Shown one piece after another: positions 33,981-46,419 of a stretch of 64,000 nt of DNA. Within the stretch, counting starts at the first letter, position 1, and each line of letters begins with the position of its first letter. The DNA comes from Proteles cristata cristata (Eukaryota; Chordata; Mammalia; Carnivora; Hyaenidae), in the NCBI GenBank assembly GCA_017311185.1, contig JAESUZ010000960.1:1-64000 (forward strand), given 5' to 3'. Under the pieces are notes generated by a model, which was not told where the DNA came from, did not search any database, and saw nothing but the letters and a program-made list of their open reading frames with translations. Both the position numbers and the translations under genes were made by a program.

Positions 33981-35124
33981 CATTCAAGGACATACCCTCC
34001 AAATGACAGATTCTCAATTATTCTTAAAATCATGGGGACTAATTATAGTTTTTACTTACATCTGCACTTAGGTAGAGATAGTCATAGGGAGGGAAAATCA
34101 TGGAATGAAAATATCCCAAATTCACAATTATAGCATTTGTTTTTGCATGAATGTGTTGGGTTGCTTTATAAGTTTGGTTAAATAACTAGGCTAATAATCA
34201 ATTTTATTTCCCAAATAAATTTTATTAAATGCCTATTCCTTTCAAGATATTACTATCATTTATTTTTATCTTACTTCATTAATTTTGATGTCATTTTCAA
34301 CATGTAGCATTACTAAGAGGGTTTATTTCTTGATAACATTTCATGTGTTGAGAAAAAGTTAACAAACCACAATTAGTCATAGTTTGTACAGGGAACATAC
34401 AATAAAAAATCTAAGTACCTGAAAAGAGATCTCATATTCATATCATTCGAGTCTTCTATCAGCAAGATTTAGGAGGAAATTTCAGTAACATGCAGTATTG
34501 TATGCTCCATTGAAATGACTGTAGTATGTTGCATCAGTTTAAATATTTTGTTTGTAGATGCCAAGGCAAACTATGTATTTGCAAAATGTTATGTGTTTAA
34601 GATACTTTTGTTTTTATAGCAATGCATCAAAAAAATGAAAACATCAAATATATAGACATTTGTCATCAAGAATTGTATAAACATTATTAAAAGGTGAAAA
34701 GGACTTTTAGATGTAGAAGACAGTGATCTTTTGTTCTCTGTATTATATAGAGCATTAAATCATGATTTCAGAACATGTTGTTGTTTTTATTATGTTTTAT
34801 TTATTATTTCTAAGCCTAAGGTATGTTACAGGAGCCTATTGAATGGACTCAGCATTGTCTTCTGAACCCATTGTGATGCTAGTGGGATCCCAAATCTCAG
34901 TGCTGTTGTTCAGGACTCTTGTAAACAACATCTAAGAAACAGCCAATTTTCCTGGGTTTAGTAGTCTAGGCAGAGCTCCAAAAACACAGAAAAAAGCTGC
35001 AAAGATCATGGCTAGTGGGCAATTGTTATGTACTAATTAATTTTTTTTTAAGAAATAGAAATAGATCTTGAGAAATTAGTAATACACCAGGGTTAAATAT
35101 TGCCAGTGGAACTTCCCCAGGCAT

Positions 35125-35145
35125 GGGGCGGGGGGGGGGGGGGGG
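35125..35145. repeat. Poly-G run
   Basis: GGGG, one C, then 16 consecutive G. The length is likely unreliable in sequencing. Confidence 0.95.
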
Positions 35146-36239
35146 ATTCCCTTGTATCATCAAGTTACTTTATGAAAAGAATAAAATATCTGAACAATTT
35201 TCCTTGACATCACTACAATAAGAACTTAAAAGTGTTCAGAAATGTAATACTATAATTCTGTCAGAATTGATTTGTATAGTCAAACTAGCATAGGACTTAA
35301 TTCTTGCAAGGAAATTCACCAGTGGTAATAATTGAAAATTTGAGTTTGTGACTTATTTGACTCAGGGTTGTGGAAAATTCTGAGAGAATATTCCTATAAA
35401 TTCATATGTGAGGGCAGATCCTCCTGCAGTTTTTTCTTTAGACATAACGAGAGAGAAAAGTCTGTCCTACTTTCTCCAGCCAGATCACTGTGAGCAAAGA
35501 AGTAAAGACAATGCTCATAATAAAACATTTTCTCTAAAGCCTTCATTCAAATGTAGCATGAGAAATGAGGCCGCATTCATGGGAATTTCAAATTGATTTT
35601 AAGAACTATTGAGTACTGCATCCATAGGAAAATTCAATTCTCATTTTAGAGTTTAGGGATATATATAAATGTGTCAGTGATGATTCAAACTTCAAAGCCC
35701 CAGCTATAATTTGTATAATTTGAATCATTTACATCAAAACAAAGAAACATTTTTTTAAAACCTGAAAAAATATAATCTTTATGTTCATATTTTAGAGAAG
35801 CTTCTATAATTCTTATTTTATAACTCTTAACTGAAATTTTTAAAATAAGGAAAATAATTCCATGTGAAAAGCTTAGCTATGCTCTTTCCATTCTTATTAA
35901 AATTTGATGTGAAATAGCCATCAAAAGAAAACCGAAGCAGAGATTTTTAAATTCAGATTTCTGAAGGTATCATTAGGTCCCACTGGCCTCCCAATGTAAC
36001 CCATGTCTTTCATTAGCATTATTAAACACATTACCTAAAATAAATTAGTAGTAAAGCATAAAATTCTTAGAAATATAGAGAAAGGTCTATTATACTCATA
36101 GAAGCATGTAACAAAAACATGATGGCTTGAATTAACATAATCGATATTTGGTGCTTTCAAAAACAGAGAGATGTAACAATAGCATTTGAATAGTGGACAA
36201 CTAAATGAGAAGTAAAAAAAGAAAAGTCAAGAGTATGCT

Positions 36240-36442
36240 TTTAATTTTTTTTTTAACATTTACTAATTTTTGAGAGAGCACAGCAGGGGAGGGACACAGA
36301 GAGAGGGTGACACAGGATCTGAAGCAGGCTCCAGGCTCTGAGCTGGGAGCACAGAGCCCAACGTGGGGCTCAAACTCACGAACTGAAAATCATGACCTGA
36401 GCTAAAGTAAGACGCTTAACCAACTAAGCCACCCAGGCACCC
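36240..36442 (-). mobile_element. Feline CAN SINE, reverse
   Basis: T-rich tail complement, GAGAGAGCACAGCAGGGGAG, tRNA-like part with GGGGCTCAAACTCACG, ending CACCCAGGCACCC. Target duplication unclear. Confidence 0.92.
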
Positions 36443-39032
36443 AGAGGCACCTTTGTTTTTAAGAGACGAGTATGAGAAATATTTTTGTCCTCACAATAAA
36501 AAATGTTCCTTTTATGTCATATCCTTACAAACATGACTTCAGCTATAAATCTATATGTGGTATTCTTGATAGTCTCAATCAAAAGTTGAGGATTTGTTTC
36601 TCTCATACTTTTTTCAACTGGTTGGTCCTCTGGCCCTGCATCAAAATCAGAGCCAACCATATGAAAGTAATATCACAGTCTTCAGTTTTAGAATCTACGC
36701 CCCTTCTCATTTAATTCTGATCTTATTTCATTCTTACTATGACACTTTACACATTTTAGAGCTAGTTAGAAGGATAAAAATGAAATGAAAACCATTTTTA
36801 TAGTACTATATACTATTCTTATGCAAGATCACAAAAAGCAATATGCTAGAAACACATTTAGTAGTTTTAGCTTGAGAACTGTGATAAAATTAGGCAGAAT
36901 AAGAACATATTCTTTGTTACGTTTATAAAAGGATCTTGTAAACTCACTAAAAGAAGGAGGAATTAAAAATTCTCTAACAATTATTGATGACTTTTTTAAA
37001 CATTTACTGTCTACATCTTTATCATAATTTGAAGTGTTCTATTTCTCTAAGGATTGAAATCTACAAAATTTATTTTCTATAAACGAAACCAAGGTGAAAT
37101 GAATAAAAAAATAAGTTCAGTATATATTACCTCACCTTATCTGGAATAAAAATATTGGAATTTTTTTTCTTGAGCTACTCATATTTAAGTAGTATGAATA
37201 ATGGCTTGACCTATTCCATCCCTAAAAGGCCATTCCTCTAGGCATTGTATTACACCACTCATAGCAGTGTGCAAATTTCAAGCAGTCCTGAAGCCTCATC
37301 TTGGGATGTTTTCAAGTGGCAAGCGTGCATACAGATGCCTTAATGAAAATGTTTCCTCTCTGCTGTAAAGTTTAATGTAAAAACCTTGTAAAATCTTTCA
37401 CCTCCTTCATCTGTCCAATTATTCAAAATATATTCGACACATCCTATGAGTAAATATTTTTTTCAAGATCAATTCTAATAATAATAGAAAACCATCCATT
37501 TTAAAGAAACTGCATCAGCCAAATGGAAAATCATAAACACATGGTCTCAGGTGTATTTTCCTTCTTACATCTTCTTTAATCTTTTCTTGCCAGTTTTGAG
37601 TCATTACAGTAATCTAATGTGTAAAAACATTAGTATATACATTATTTTAAGATAAAGGCTTCACAAGATTTTGTAATGAACAAAGATTACAAGATTACAC
37701 TATAAGATTTTGGCTAAGAACATGGATAAAATTACCCCATCTTTAGTCACACTAAATATAATCATAAGAGAGGCTTTGAAATACATCATTATATATTTAT
37801 GTATATAATGAAATATATACATATTTCTCCTGATGATAAAGTATTAATTGTGAACTTTTTTGTTTAGTAAAATATCATTTAAAATTTGCTTTGTTTGCTG
37901 TTAAATTTGATGTCATAGCTACAGATATTGTTACATTTTTTATTATGCTGTGCTAGTTATTAGTCTTCAGTTTTATGTATCAATTATGGTTTCTATGCAG
38001 TCACTTGTACTCCTTACTTATGGACATGTTTAAAGAAAAGTTCTCTTGGTCTCCCATTATTGACACAATTTTTAGGTGATGTTACATGAATAGAAAAGTT
38101 CTGCCATTAAGTTCCCTACATTCATAGCTTTTAAAGAAATATGAAACCCAAAAGAATGTGCAAGTTATGTACAAACTTATAAAACATTAAATGCAAAAGA
38201 ATATTTAACTTAGAATAAAAGCTTAAGTCAAGGATTACCCTTTGAGTAAAGAGATTTATGTGCACCATATATTTCAAGCTTCTGCGTTAATTAGCCAGAC
38301 ATGTTTTCTTATAATATCATCCTGCATCAGAGCTCTACAATTATTGCATTTCTTCAGTGTGTCTTTTATATATTTTTCCCATTCTCTCTGTTGCCAGACA
38401 TATAACAATAACTCCCAGCCATTTTCCTCTTCTAAAGGTTATTTGCAGTCTGTCCAGTTATTGACTGTGTTGTTTCTGCTTTGTTGGAAAAACTCAGAGT
38501 TTATACTGTGTTTTCCTCTCTCACGCTCAGGAGTTCTCTAATTTTATACAGTATAAATTAACCCTTTATCTTGATGAGCCAAGAATGAAACGTGTTGGCC
38601 TGGCTTTTCCTTTCTGGTGTGCCCAGCAGGGCTTGCACACAACCGTCCTTTGACCTTGTAGGTATGCAGTCCCTGATTATAAAAGAAACTCAAACAATTT
38701 TTATTCCAGAACCAAAAGTATAATAGAATGATCTGGGGGTAAAAAAAGGATTTCAAAATATACAAGATCTCAGTACCTTTTGTAAAAGCTAGATATTGCC
38801 ACTATAAAGTAACTATTATGATTTTTGTTACATTTTCTGACTATTTGCAATAGTGGCAAAGTGCAGGTAGAGGAATAAGCCTTTCTTAAACAATCTGACC
38901 AAACTCAAAAGGAACTGCAAACCACATAAATCTAAAAACTGCTAAAATTCTCAAAATAATGACACTGTGACCAAAATGAATTTTGACATGTATTTTTTTC
39001 TGCTTTTGAAAGATAGATGTCTGCAAATGAAT
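36443..39032. other. 2.6-kb AT-rich stretch, no gene supported
   Basis: A 99-codon plus frame at 38242-38541 and others at 36472-36788 have no recognisable domain, start context or neighbours. A 24-bp phrase with ACAAGATT repeats lies near 37663-37700. No mobile element recognised. Confidence 0.5.
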
Positions 39033-39048
39033 AAGTGACAAATTTTTA

Positions 39049-39261
39049 AATTTTTTAAAATGTTTATTTACTTTTGAGAGAGACAGAGACAGAATGTGAG
39101 CGGGGTAGGGGCAGAGAGTGAGGGAAACACAGAATCCAAAGCAGGCTCCAGGCTCTGAGCTGTCAGCCCAGAGCACGACATGGGGCTCAAACCCACCAGC
39201 CGTGAGATCATGACCTGAGCTGAAGTCGGAGGCTTAACCAACTGAGCCACCCAGGTGCCCC
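39049..39261 (-). mobile_element. Feline CAN SINE, reverse
   Basis: Target duplication AAGTGACAAATTTTTA (39033-39048) against AAGCGACAATTTTTA (39262-39276), with one substitution and one length difference. Confidence 0.94.
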
Positions 39262-39409
39262 AAGCGACAATTTTTAGTAGACCAATATAGCTGGAGGAGA
39301 AAATAGTAATAAAAAATAGTAAAAAAGATATGAACAGCATGCTATCAGACTGCCTTCATGTTACCTGTATGTTGTATGAACATAGGAGAAAGGCTAATTA
39401 CACAGGAAT

Positions 39410-39938
39410 ATATTAGATGCCTATATATGTATATGTATTCTATGTAACAAACTTCCCCTAAGTTTAGTGACCTAAAAACACCTAACATTTATTATCTCAG
39501 AATTTCTGGGTGCTGCTTAATTGGGCATCTCTGCCTCAGGGCCTTCCAAAAGGCTGCAGAGAAGTTATCAGACAGGTAAACTGTCAGATCAAACTCAATT
39601 GGTAGAAAACATCCTTTCAAGATGCTGGCTTTTAGCAGGTCTTAGGTTTATCAGGAGACCTCCCCATATATCAGGGTTTCTCCATTGTGGAAGCCTTTTT
39701 CCACAAAGGAATGGCTAAGAGAAAAAGTGTAGGAGGGAGAGAGACAGAGACAGAGAAGAAAAGGAATTGTCTTTTTGTAACCTCATCTCAGAAGTGATGC
39801 TTTATTGTTTGCCCTACACTTTAATTATAAAAGAGACCCTAGATACAGTGCATCATCAAAGAGAAAAGTATACAAATTCCTGTGGAACACAAGGCAGAGA
39901 AGGGCCATTGAGAATCATTTTAATGACTGACTACCACA
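39410..39938 (-). mobile_element. MLT1-type MaLR LTR, reverse, near full length
   Basis: The plus strand is the complement of an MLT1 LTR: GTAACAAACTTCCCCTAAG (39444), ACATTTATTATCTCAGAATT (39485; complement of the AATAAA region), GCCTCAGGGCCTTCC (39533), a GAGA block at 39737-39755, TGTAACCTCATCTCAGAAGTG (39776) and the end CTACCACA (39931-39938). About 530 bp; no internal retroviral sequence is attached. Confidence 0.78.
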
Positions 39939-40822
39939 GTCCATTTTCTATGAGTACAATATTTCTAAACACAATATAGGAAAAAAGGTTTAATAAACGG
40001 TAAGAATTTAAACTTGCTAAGAAGAAAATTCCAAATCTCAAAAAATAATAAAAGAAACATCACCACTGATACAGAAAAACAGGCAAAAGTTATGGTGGAA
40101 AAAAAAGAAAGAAATTACAAAAGTACACTATTGAACCGCTAATCATGAAAACATTGTTCATTTCAGAAGCAATTAAAATTAAAATCTGCTTTCCTTATGT
40201 GCTCTTTTTAGTAGAAAGACAAGAGTTCTTTCTTCATGATAGATCTTAAATATTGATTATATATTTGACTAGTCAGCTACACAAAAAGATATCTTAAACC
40301 CATTGTTTAAAAACTAAAAAATGTATGCCTAGTGTAGAAAAAAATGGATATATTAGATTGCTTATTTTTCATCTTATTACTTGTCTGTCAGTTTATGATA
40401 AAATTAATTTCTAATAAAATTGGAAAAATAGCCTAATATGTTAGCTAAATAGCTTATATTTGTAATTCTGTAAATGGCTTAAAATTTAAACTTAAAAATT
40501 GTGATTGAAAACTTCTGAAAACTTCTGAAGACTTACGTACTACTAGGACTGGAATTTTAACAGATATACAAATGTACAGCTATAGGATAATTATTTATCC
40601 TCTACATTAGTTCAGATTGGTCAATTTTGATGTTCCTATTTCTAATTTTTTTAATTTTTATATAAATATAAATATTTGGAGACCACGCCAAAGCGACTAT
40701 CACACATGACTATGGCAGCATGTCTACCTCCCCAATGAGTTCTTTTGAGAGTAGATTTCCAGTATTCAGAAGTGTATGATTGTAACACTTTCATATCCTC
40801 AGAATTACTATTATTATCATGC
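39939..40822. other. AT-rich DNA between two MaLR LTRs
   Basis: Sequence between two reverse-strand MaLR LTRs of different subtype. I see no retroviral coding remnant in it. A small tandem repeat GAAAACTTCT x2 lies near 40507-40526. Confidence 0.5.
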
Positions 40823-41182
40823 TGTCTACATCAGTTTAGACTGTTACAACAAATGCCCTGGGTTGAGAGGTGTTATGCAGAAATTTATTCCTCACCGTTC
40901 TGAGGCTGGAGGTCTGAGACCATGGTGTCCATGTGGTTAAGTTCCACTGAAAGCCTTCTTACTGATTTGCAGACAACCGCCTTCTCTCTAGATCTTCACA
41001 TGGCAGAGAGGAGAGAGGAAAGCAAACTCCCCTATCTTTTCTTATAAAGGCACTAATCCCATTCATAAGGGCCCTATCCTCATGGTCTAATTACTTCTCA
41101 AAGGCCGTGCCTCCAAATACCATCATACTGGGGATTAGGCTTCAACCTATGAATTTGGAGAAGGCACATTCAGTCCATAACA
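40823..41182 (-). mobile_element. MaLR LTR (MST/MLT1 type), reverse
   Basis: Complement of a MaLR LTR: TTTATTCCTCACCGTTCTGAGG (split at 40884), CTTCACATGGCAGAGAGGAG (40994), TTATAAAGGCACTAATCCC (41042), CTCATGGTCTAATTACTTCT (41079), ending GTCCATAACA. On the minus strand CTTTATAAG is TATA-like at the expected place. Confidence 0.85.
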
Positions 41183-41919
41183 CTTGTCTTAAAGAATATA
41201 TTAAAGACTGCATATAATTCCTTTATACAACTGTCCATTAAGTACCACAGTTGGGCTGGGCACTTGGGAATGTGTTGTGGAATCATAGGTGCCCCGTCTG
41301 ATAAATGTCCTGTTAGCATCTGGAGTGTTTTCTATGGAAATTTAAGACATTTTAGTATTCTCTTTATTTGTCATGACCTTAATTCCAAACAAACAAAAGA
41401 AAAATTATTCCATTTTTAAATATTCAGAATAATTTCTGTGTGCTTACATTCATAGTACATACGTAAAAATAAATATTACTTAATTCAGTCATGAATCAGG
41501 GTTTCTTTTTTTATGAATCTGAATTTCTAAAAGAATCATATTAGTAATAATGAATTAAGATGACTAAGAAAAGCAACATATACACTTTAGAAGCTATTTC
41601 TGTATGACAGTATATCACAGAAGGAACGTTGGACATACTTTTTATTCATTCTTAGGTTAACAGCTAAAAATATGTCTTAAAATGCTAGAAAAAAGTGATA
41701 TCGTTTGTCTGTTAAAATTGACATCATTGCTAAGCAGTGTTTCATTTCTTCCAGGAATCTGGCAGCAAATGTATCACTATACATATATATAGTGAAGAAG
41801 TTTAATTGTCTAAAAGTTAAAGGTCATTTAATTGTGTTACTTTTGAAGCAAATATTTAAATAAAATTTTGTTTACTTCTCTAAAAAATTCACAAAGAAAA
41901 TATGTAGAGATTTTAATTT
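41183..41919. other. AT-rich DNA, nothing recognised
   Basis: No supported gene or repeat. Confidence 0.5.
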
Positions 41920-42106
41920 TAATTTTTTTTTTTTTTGAGAGAGAGAGTGAATGAGAGAGAGGGGCAGATAGAGACTGTGTGTTTCTTTAGCAGGATCCAT
42001 GCTCAGCATGGAGCCCAATGCAGGGCTTGATCCCATGACCTTGGGATCATGGCCTGAGCTGAAATCCAGAGTAGGAGCCTCAACCAACTGAGCCACCCAG
42101 TTGCCC
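41920..42106 (-). mobile_element. CAN SINE, old subtype, reverse
   Basis: GAGAGAGAGAGTGAATGAGA, ATGCTCAGCATGGAGCCCAA, CCCATGACCTTGGGATCATG, ending GAGCCACCCAGTTGCCCC. The CAGCATGGAGCCC wording is the older carnivore-wide form. Confidence 0.9.
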
Positions 42107-43339
42107 CTGGATTTTTAGACCTTCAATTTAAGAAACAAGACAGTTCTGCCCATTTCCCTCAATGACTGTACATTTCCCTTCTTTATGTTTTTACTTCTCC
42201 TTTATAGATAAAATATCTATAACACTATCCCTAGTTTCTAGCTTCAACTTATAAAATAGTCATCAAGGATAACCATCTATATTTTTCAAAACTATATAAT
42301 AGAAAAACATAATTTCTAAATTAGACATTTTCACGTAATTAAAAAAATAAATAAGCACTTAGAGACAGTGAAAAACCGCTTTCTCAATCTTGATCAATAT
42401 TGAGTCAGGATTTAACACCTGCCTGACATTGTACAGGTTTGCAAATTTCATGTTATCTGACTTTATAGATCAAGCCAGGACTTGTTGTAACTGACAAGAC
42501 TTTAATTAGGTTTAGTTTCATGGCCATGTGCCTATTACTCAAATGTGTTGCCTTTTAAAAATTATACCAGTAAGATACTGGCACAATTTCAAGTTCATTC
42601 CCCTGCAGTCATTGGAGAGACATAACCCAGAAACAACCAGAGTGCTTATCTCAAATAAAAGTGCATAATAGCGTTATTTGAATATCCACACGAAAATAGT
42701 GATTTCAGTTTACTTTGCATGGTAAATGTAAATCAGGAAGAGTGCACATTCAGCAAATGTCAGAAGAGCTTCAACTTCAGCAAATATTAAAAGAAACAAT
42801 AAAAATCTATGAATGCTACTGAATGATATAAGCACCAATTAAGAGAGTATTTAGTTACTTGAATGTAAACTAAAGATACTAACATTTCTTTCTTAACATA
42901 ATGGTAATTATAATTATTGTTGTGGTAAAATATTTAAAACTTGGTAAAAAATAAACCTGTATATTTGGAAATTATGATTGAACACATAGATCAAAGCACT
43001 GAAGTAGTTCTATATGAAAATACAGTGCAAAAAATAAAAAGGCAGTTGGTTAAAAAGATCCGCAAGAGGCAAGTTACATTTTTATTTTGTTTCATTTCAT
43101 GTGTTTTATTACATCTTGGCGTCTGTAGGATTTTTAAAGGCAAAGCTGTGTTACCTCACTGTTAGGGTAGAATCAAGCCCCAGGATACCTCTGAAAGGTG
43201 ATCTTACCTCTTTCTGCACCATACCCATTCATTCTTCCTCTGGGAAATGTCTAATTTGTCATCAGTCTTAGACGATTCTTTGACATTTCAACACCCTCAT
43301 AGTATTCCCCTCCAGAGATTTATGAGGATGATTACTAAT
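42107..43339. other. Single-copy-like DNA
   Basis: 1.2 kb of complex sequence without known repeats. A 74-codon plus frame at 42941-43165 has no domain. 42400-42560 is relatively complex and might include a conserved non-coding element, but this is a guess. Confidence 0.45.
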
Positions 43340-43565
43340 ATTTATTTACTTGCTGTGTACTAATAAACACCTATTTTGATGGTCTTGTATGTAGTTACTT
43401 TAATTCTTGTAACAACCCCTTGACTATTTATTATAATAATTCTCATTTTTACAGTAAGGTAAATCAAGGCACAGTGATGAGACTCATCCAAGCACAGAAC
43501 TAGTAAGTAGCTGACCCGGGATTTAAAACTAAGCAGACTGTCTCTACAATCTGTGCTCTTATAAT
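43340..43565 (-). mobile_element. MIR SINE, reverse
   Basis: TTGTAACAACCCCTTGACTA (43408), CATTTTTACAGTAAGG (43444), AAGGCACAGTGATGAGACTC (43468), CAGAACTAGTAAGTAGCTGA (43495) and ACAATCTGTGCTCTTATAAT (43546) match the complement of MIR over its full core. Confidence 0.87.
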
Positions 43566-43661
43566 TTAAATAGAATGTATTTTTATTTACATATGCCCTT
43601 CTATGACCTCGTTAAGTATGGAAGCTTATAATTATTGAGCTCTAATAAATGCTGAATCCGA

Positions 43662-43865
43662 GGGGCATCTGGGTGCCTTAATTCGTTAAGCATCCAACTT
43701 TTGATTTCGTCACAGGTCATTATCTCACAGTCGTGAGTTCGAGCCCCACATTGGGCTCTGCGCTGACAGCACAGAGCCTGCCTGGGATTCTATCTCTCTC
43801 TTTCTCTCTCTCTCTCTCTCTTCTTCCCTCCCTCTCTCCTGAAAATAAATAAACATTAAAAAAAT
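43662..43865 (+). mobile_element. CAN SINE, older subtype
   Basis: Short flanks TGAATCCGA (43653-43661) / TGAATCTGA (43866-43874). Middle GACAGCACAGAGCCTGCCTGG; (CT)n at 43795-43821; tail GAAAATAAATAAACATT. Confidence 0.92.
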
Positions 43866-43874
43866 TGAATCTGA

Positions 43875-46162
43875 TATAGAAATGCAAAGTAAAGGGAAAA
43901 TTCTTAATTTGATTATTACCATCATCTTTCTTAAACACGAAAACTGTAAGAAAACGGTTAATCCTGTAGAAGTCAGTATTGTTGTTTCCTGATATTTGGG
44001 TACCATCAGATCACTTAAACTCAAAGAGCAGTAGGTTATGTAGGTTTCACCTTTAAAATAAACATGAAATAGATGATTTAAAAAAGCGGCATTTGCATAT
44101 GTAAAGTAGGTTTCCTATTCTAAGAGATTCTCAGCCTTCACCATCTCAAGGTCAATGCTATGTTTACTATATACATATAATTTTTTAATGAATCATTGTT
44201 CTTCCCCAGTAAACTAAATACTAAAGAAATATGAGCAGATTTGTGTGAGGAATTATCAGTAAATATCGTGATCAATATAAAAATTGGACAAGCCACATGC
44301 TAAAGTCACATTAAATTGAAAATTAAGGATAAATCCATAGGAGGATTGTAATATGCACAGATGGCAAGGATGGACCCAGTTGCCTTCCAGCCTGTACCTG
44401 TTCTGGAATATATGAAGCTACATCTCTACAATATCTTCACTATATTAAGTGTTGGCTGGTGGCTGCCAAAATCTAAAAGGATTTCTCTCTTAAAAGAAAA
44501 TGAACATGAAATTCACAATTAGAAAAAACATATTTGCATATATAACAGAGGTTTCTTGCTCTATGAAAGTCCTAATTGAATGATACAACCAAAGTACAGG
44601 AACATAATTTTCTTAAACTAAACTATATTAATATCTGTAAAAAGCTAGAAGTTCCAAATTTTAAATGAGCAGAATAAGAAGCCCATGCTTTAGGTTCATG
44701 GCCAATAACCCAGAATAGGAAGCAACCTGGGAAACAAGAATTTCTCTTCCCACTGTTAATTGTAATCTATGAGCTGGTCCCTTTTGGTTCAAGGTACAGA
44801 AACTCAGGACTGCACTGGGCCCATATGGTTGAATGATTGACTGGCTACCATATTTGTGCCAGATTGGCCCATCTCTCTACTTTTTCATCCAGGTCCATAT
44901 GAACTAGAAGACTGTATATGAAGGAAATAATTATGTTACAAAATGAAAAATAAAATATTTTTAATATCCAGAAAGAATAACACTGAAAAATTTGGGAACA
45001 GTTCTTTAATCTAAAACATTAATGTAATATGTTTTCTTTCTTAGATATTTTCAATCATTAGAGATTATTTACAAAGATTAAATATTTATATTTAAGCTAA
45101 ATCATAATGGTAATCTGTATAACGACAAACTCCATATATTTCTGTAATTTTCTGTAGTAAAGTTCTATATTTAAGCAAATTCAGAGACATGTGAACATTC
45201 ATTTTAATATAGCAGAGCATTTCTTGCTTAAAGCAGAAGAGAATATTTTTGCCTAAATCATTGTTAGAAAGAGTTATATATGTATATATGTATACATATT
45301 TGGATTGATTAAATTAATTCTAGTGTATTTCTCAGTGAAAGCTCATTTATATAACTTCATGAACCTGAACACAGCATTCTAAAAAGTATTAGCATAATAT
45401 TATGCTTTTCTAATATTAATATATTATTTAAAGTAGAGTACTATAAACTTAATTTGTAATAAAATTTCTATTTATTCTGATGATCAGATTTGAAAATCAT
45501 TAGTATAACCTGAATAATATAATAAACAGAGCTCTTAAATGTAAGTCAATACACTCTTATTTTTGTCTCATTTAATTCATCCATGTGATTGAGGAGAAAG
45601 TCTTGATAAAAGAGAAAATTATTGTAAAAGTGAGTTCCATAATCAGACAGTGGAATATTATTTCTGTCATTGTCAAATAATGAGAGTGTAGCAATTTTAT
45701 GTCCAATGGTATTTTTATTTCTGACTCTATAATTTATTAGAAGCATGACAAGAGGCTATAAAGTTATATGTAAATCTTGGCTTATGTTAAATTTTAAATG
45801 TGGAGAATTGGTTGATTTGTATCTATATGTGTTCCTATATATTTATGTTATTTTATATGACATAATAATGTTATATATTATCCGATTAAATGGCATCCCT
45901 TTTTTATACTTATAGGCACTTTGCAGACTGGTAATTTGCCTCTTAACTCATTTACCTATGCATCCAGTCTTTATTGCCCAGGATCTCTCAAATTCACAGT
46001 AAATAAAACTTTGAATGAATATTGTGTATTTTGTAAAATTTGCATTAAAATAGTTTTTTGTTGTTTTTGTTTTGATAGTTTTCCTTACTCTGGTGGTACT
46101 GCATATTTCTTTCATTACAATTTGAAATTTCTCTCTCAAAAATGTTGATGTCCATTTAGCTT
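43875..46162. other. 2.3-kb AT-rich stretch, no gene supported
   Basis: No mobile element recognised. It contains one copy (45320-45341) of a 22-bp exact direct repeat whose partner lies at 46712-46733. Frames at 45546-45746 and 45921-46166 have no domains. Confidence 0.5.
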
Positions 46163-46179
46163 GCATTTTTCAGATTCTT

Positions 46180-46402
46180 TTTTCTTTTTTAAATTTCTTA
46201 ATGTTTTATTTATTTCTGAGAGAGAGAGAGACAACGTGAGTAGGGGAGGGTCAGTGAGAGAGGAAGACACAGAATCTGAAACAGCCTCTAGGCTCTGAGC
46301 TAGCTGTCAACACAGAGCCCAACGCGGAGCTCGAACCCACAAACCGATTATGACCTGAGCCAAAGTCAGATGCTTAACCGACTGAGCCACCCAGGTGCCC
46401 CA
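46180..46402 (-). mobile_element. Feline CAN SINE, reverse
   Basis: Perfect 17-bp target duplication GCATTTTTCAGATTCTT (46163-46179 and 46403-46419). A few bases are missing around AAACCGATTATGACC. Confidence 0.96.
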
Positions 46403-46419
46403 GCATTTTTCAGATTCTT

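Larger units (their letters stand above)
33091..36239. other. 3.1-kb AT-rich stretch with simple repeats only
   Basis: Holds the pyrimidine tract at 33871-33980 and a poly-G run at 35125-35145. Short frames (33176-33361, 35408-35596) have no domain. No SINE or recognisable LINE. Confidence 0.5.

Noticed and set aside
38242..38541. 99-codon plus-strand open frame
   Set aside because: No recognisable domain, AT-rich composition, no splice or promoter context; expected by chance in 64 kb.
39939..40822. Internal MaLR provirus between two reverse LTRs
   Set aside because: The two LTRs are of different subtypes and the interval shows no gag/pol-like sequence; they are more likely separate insertions.
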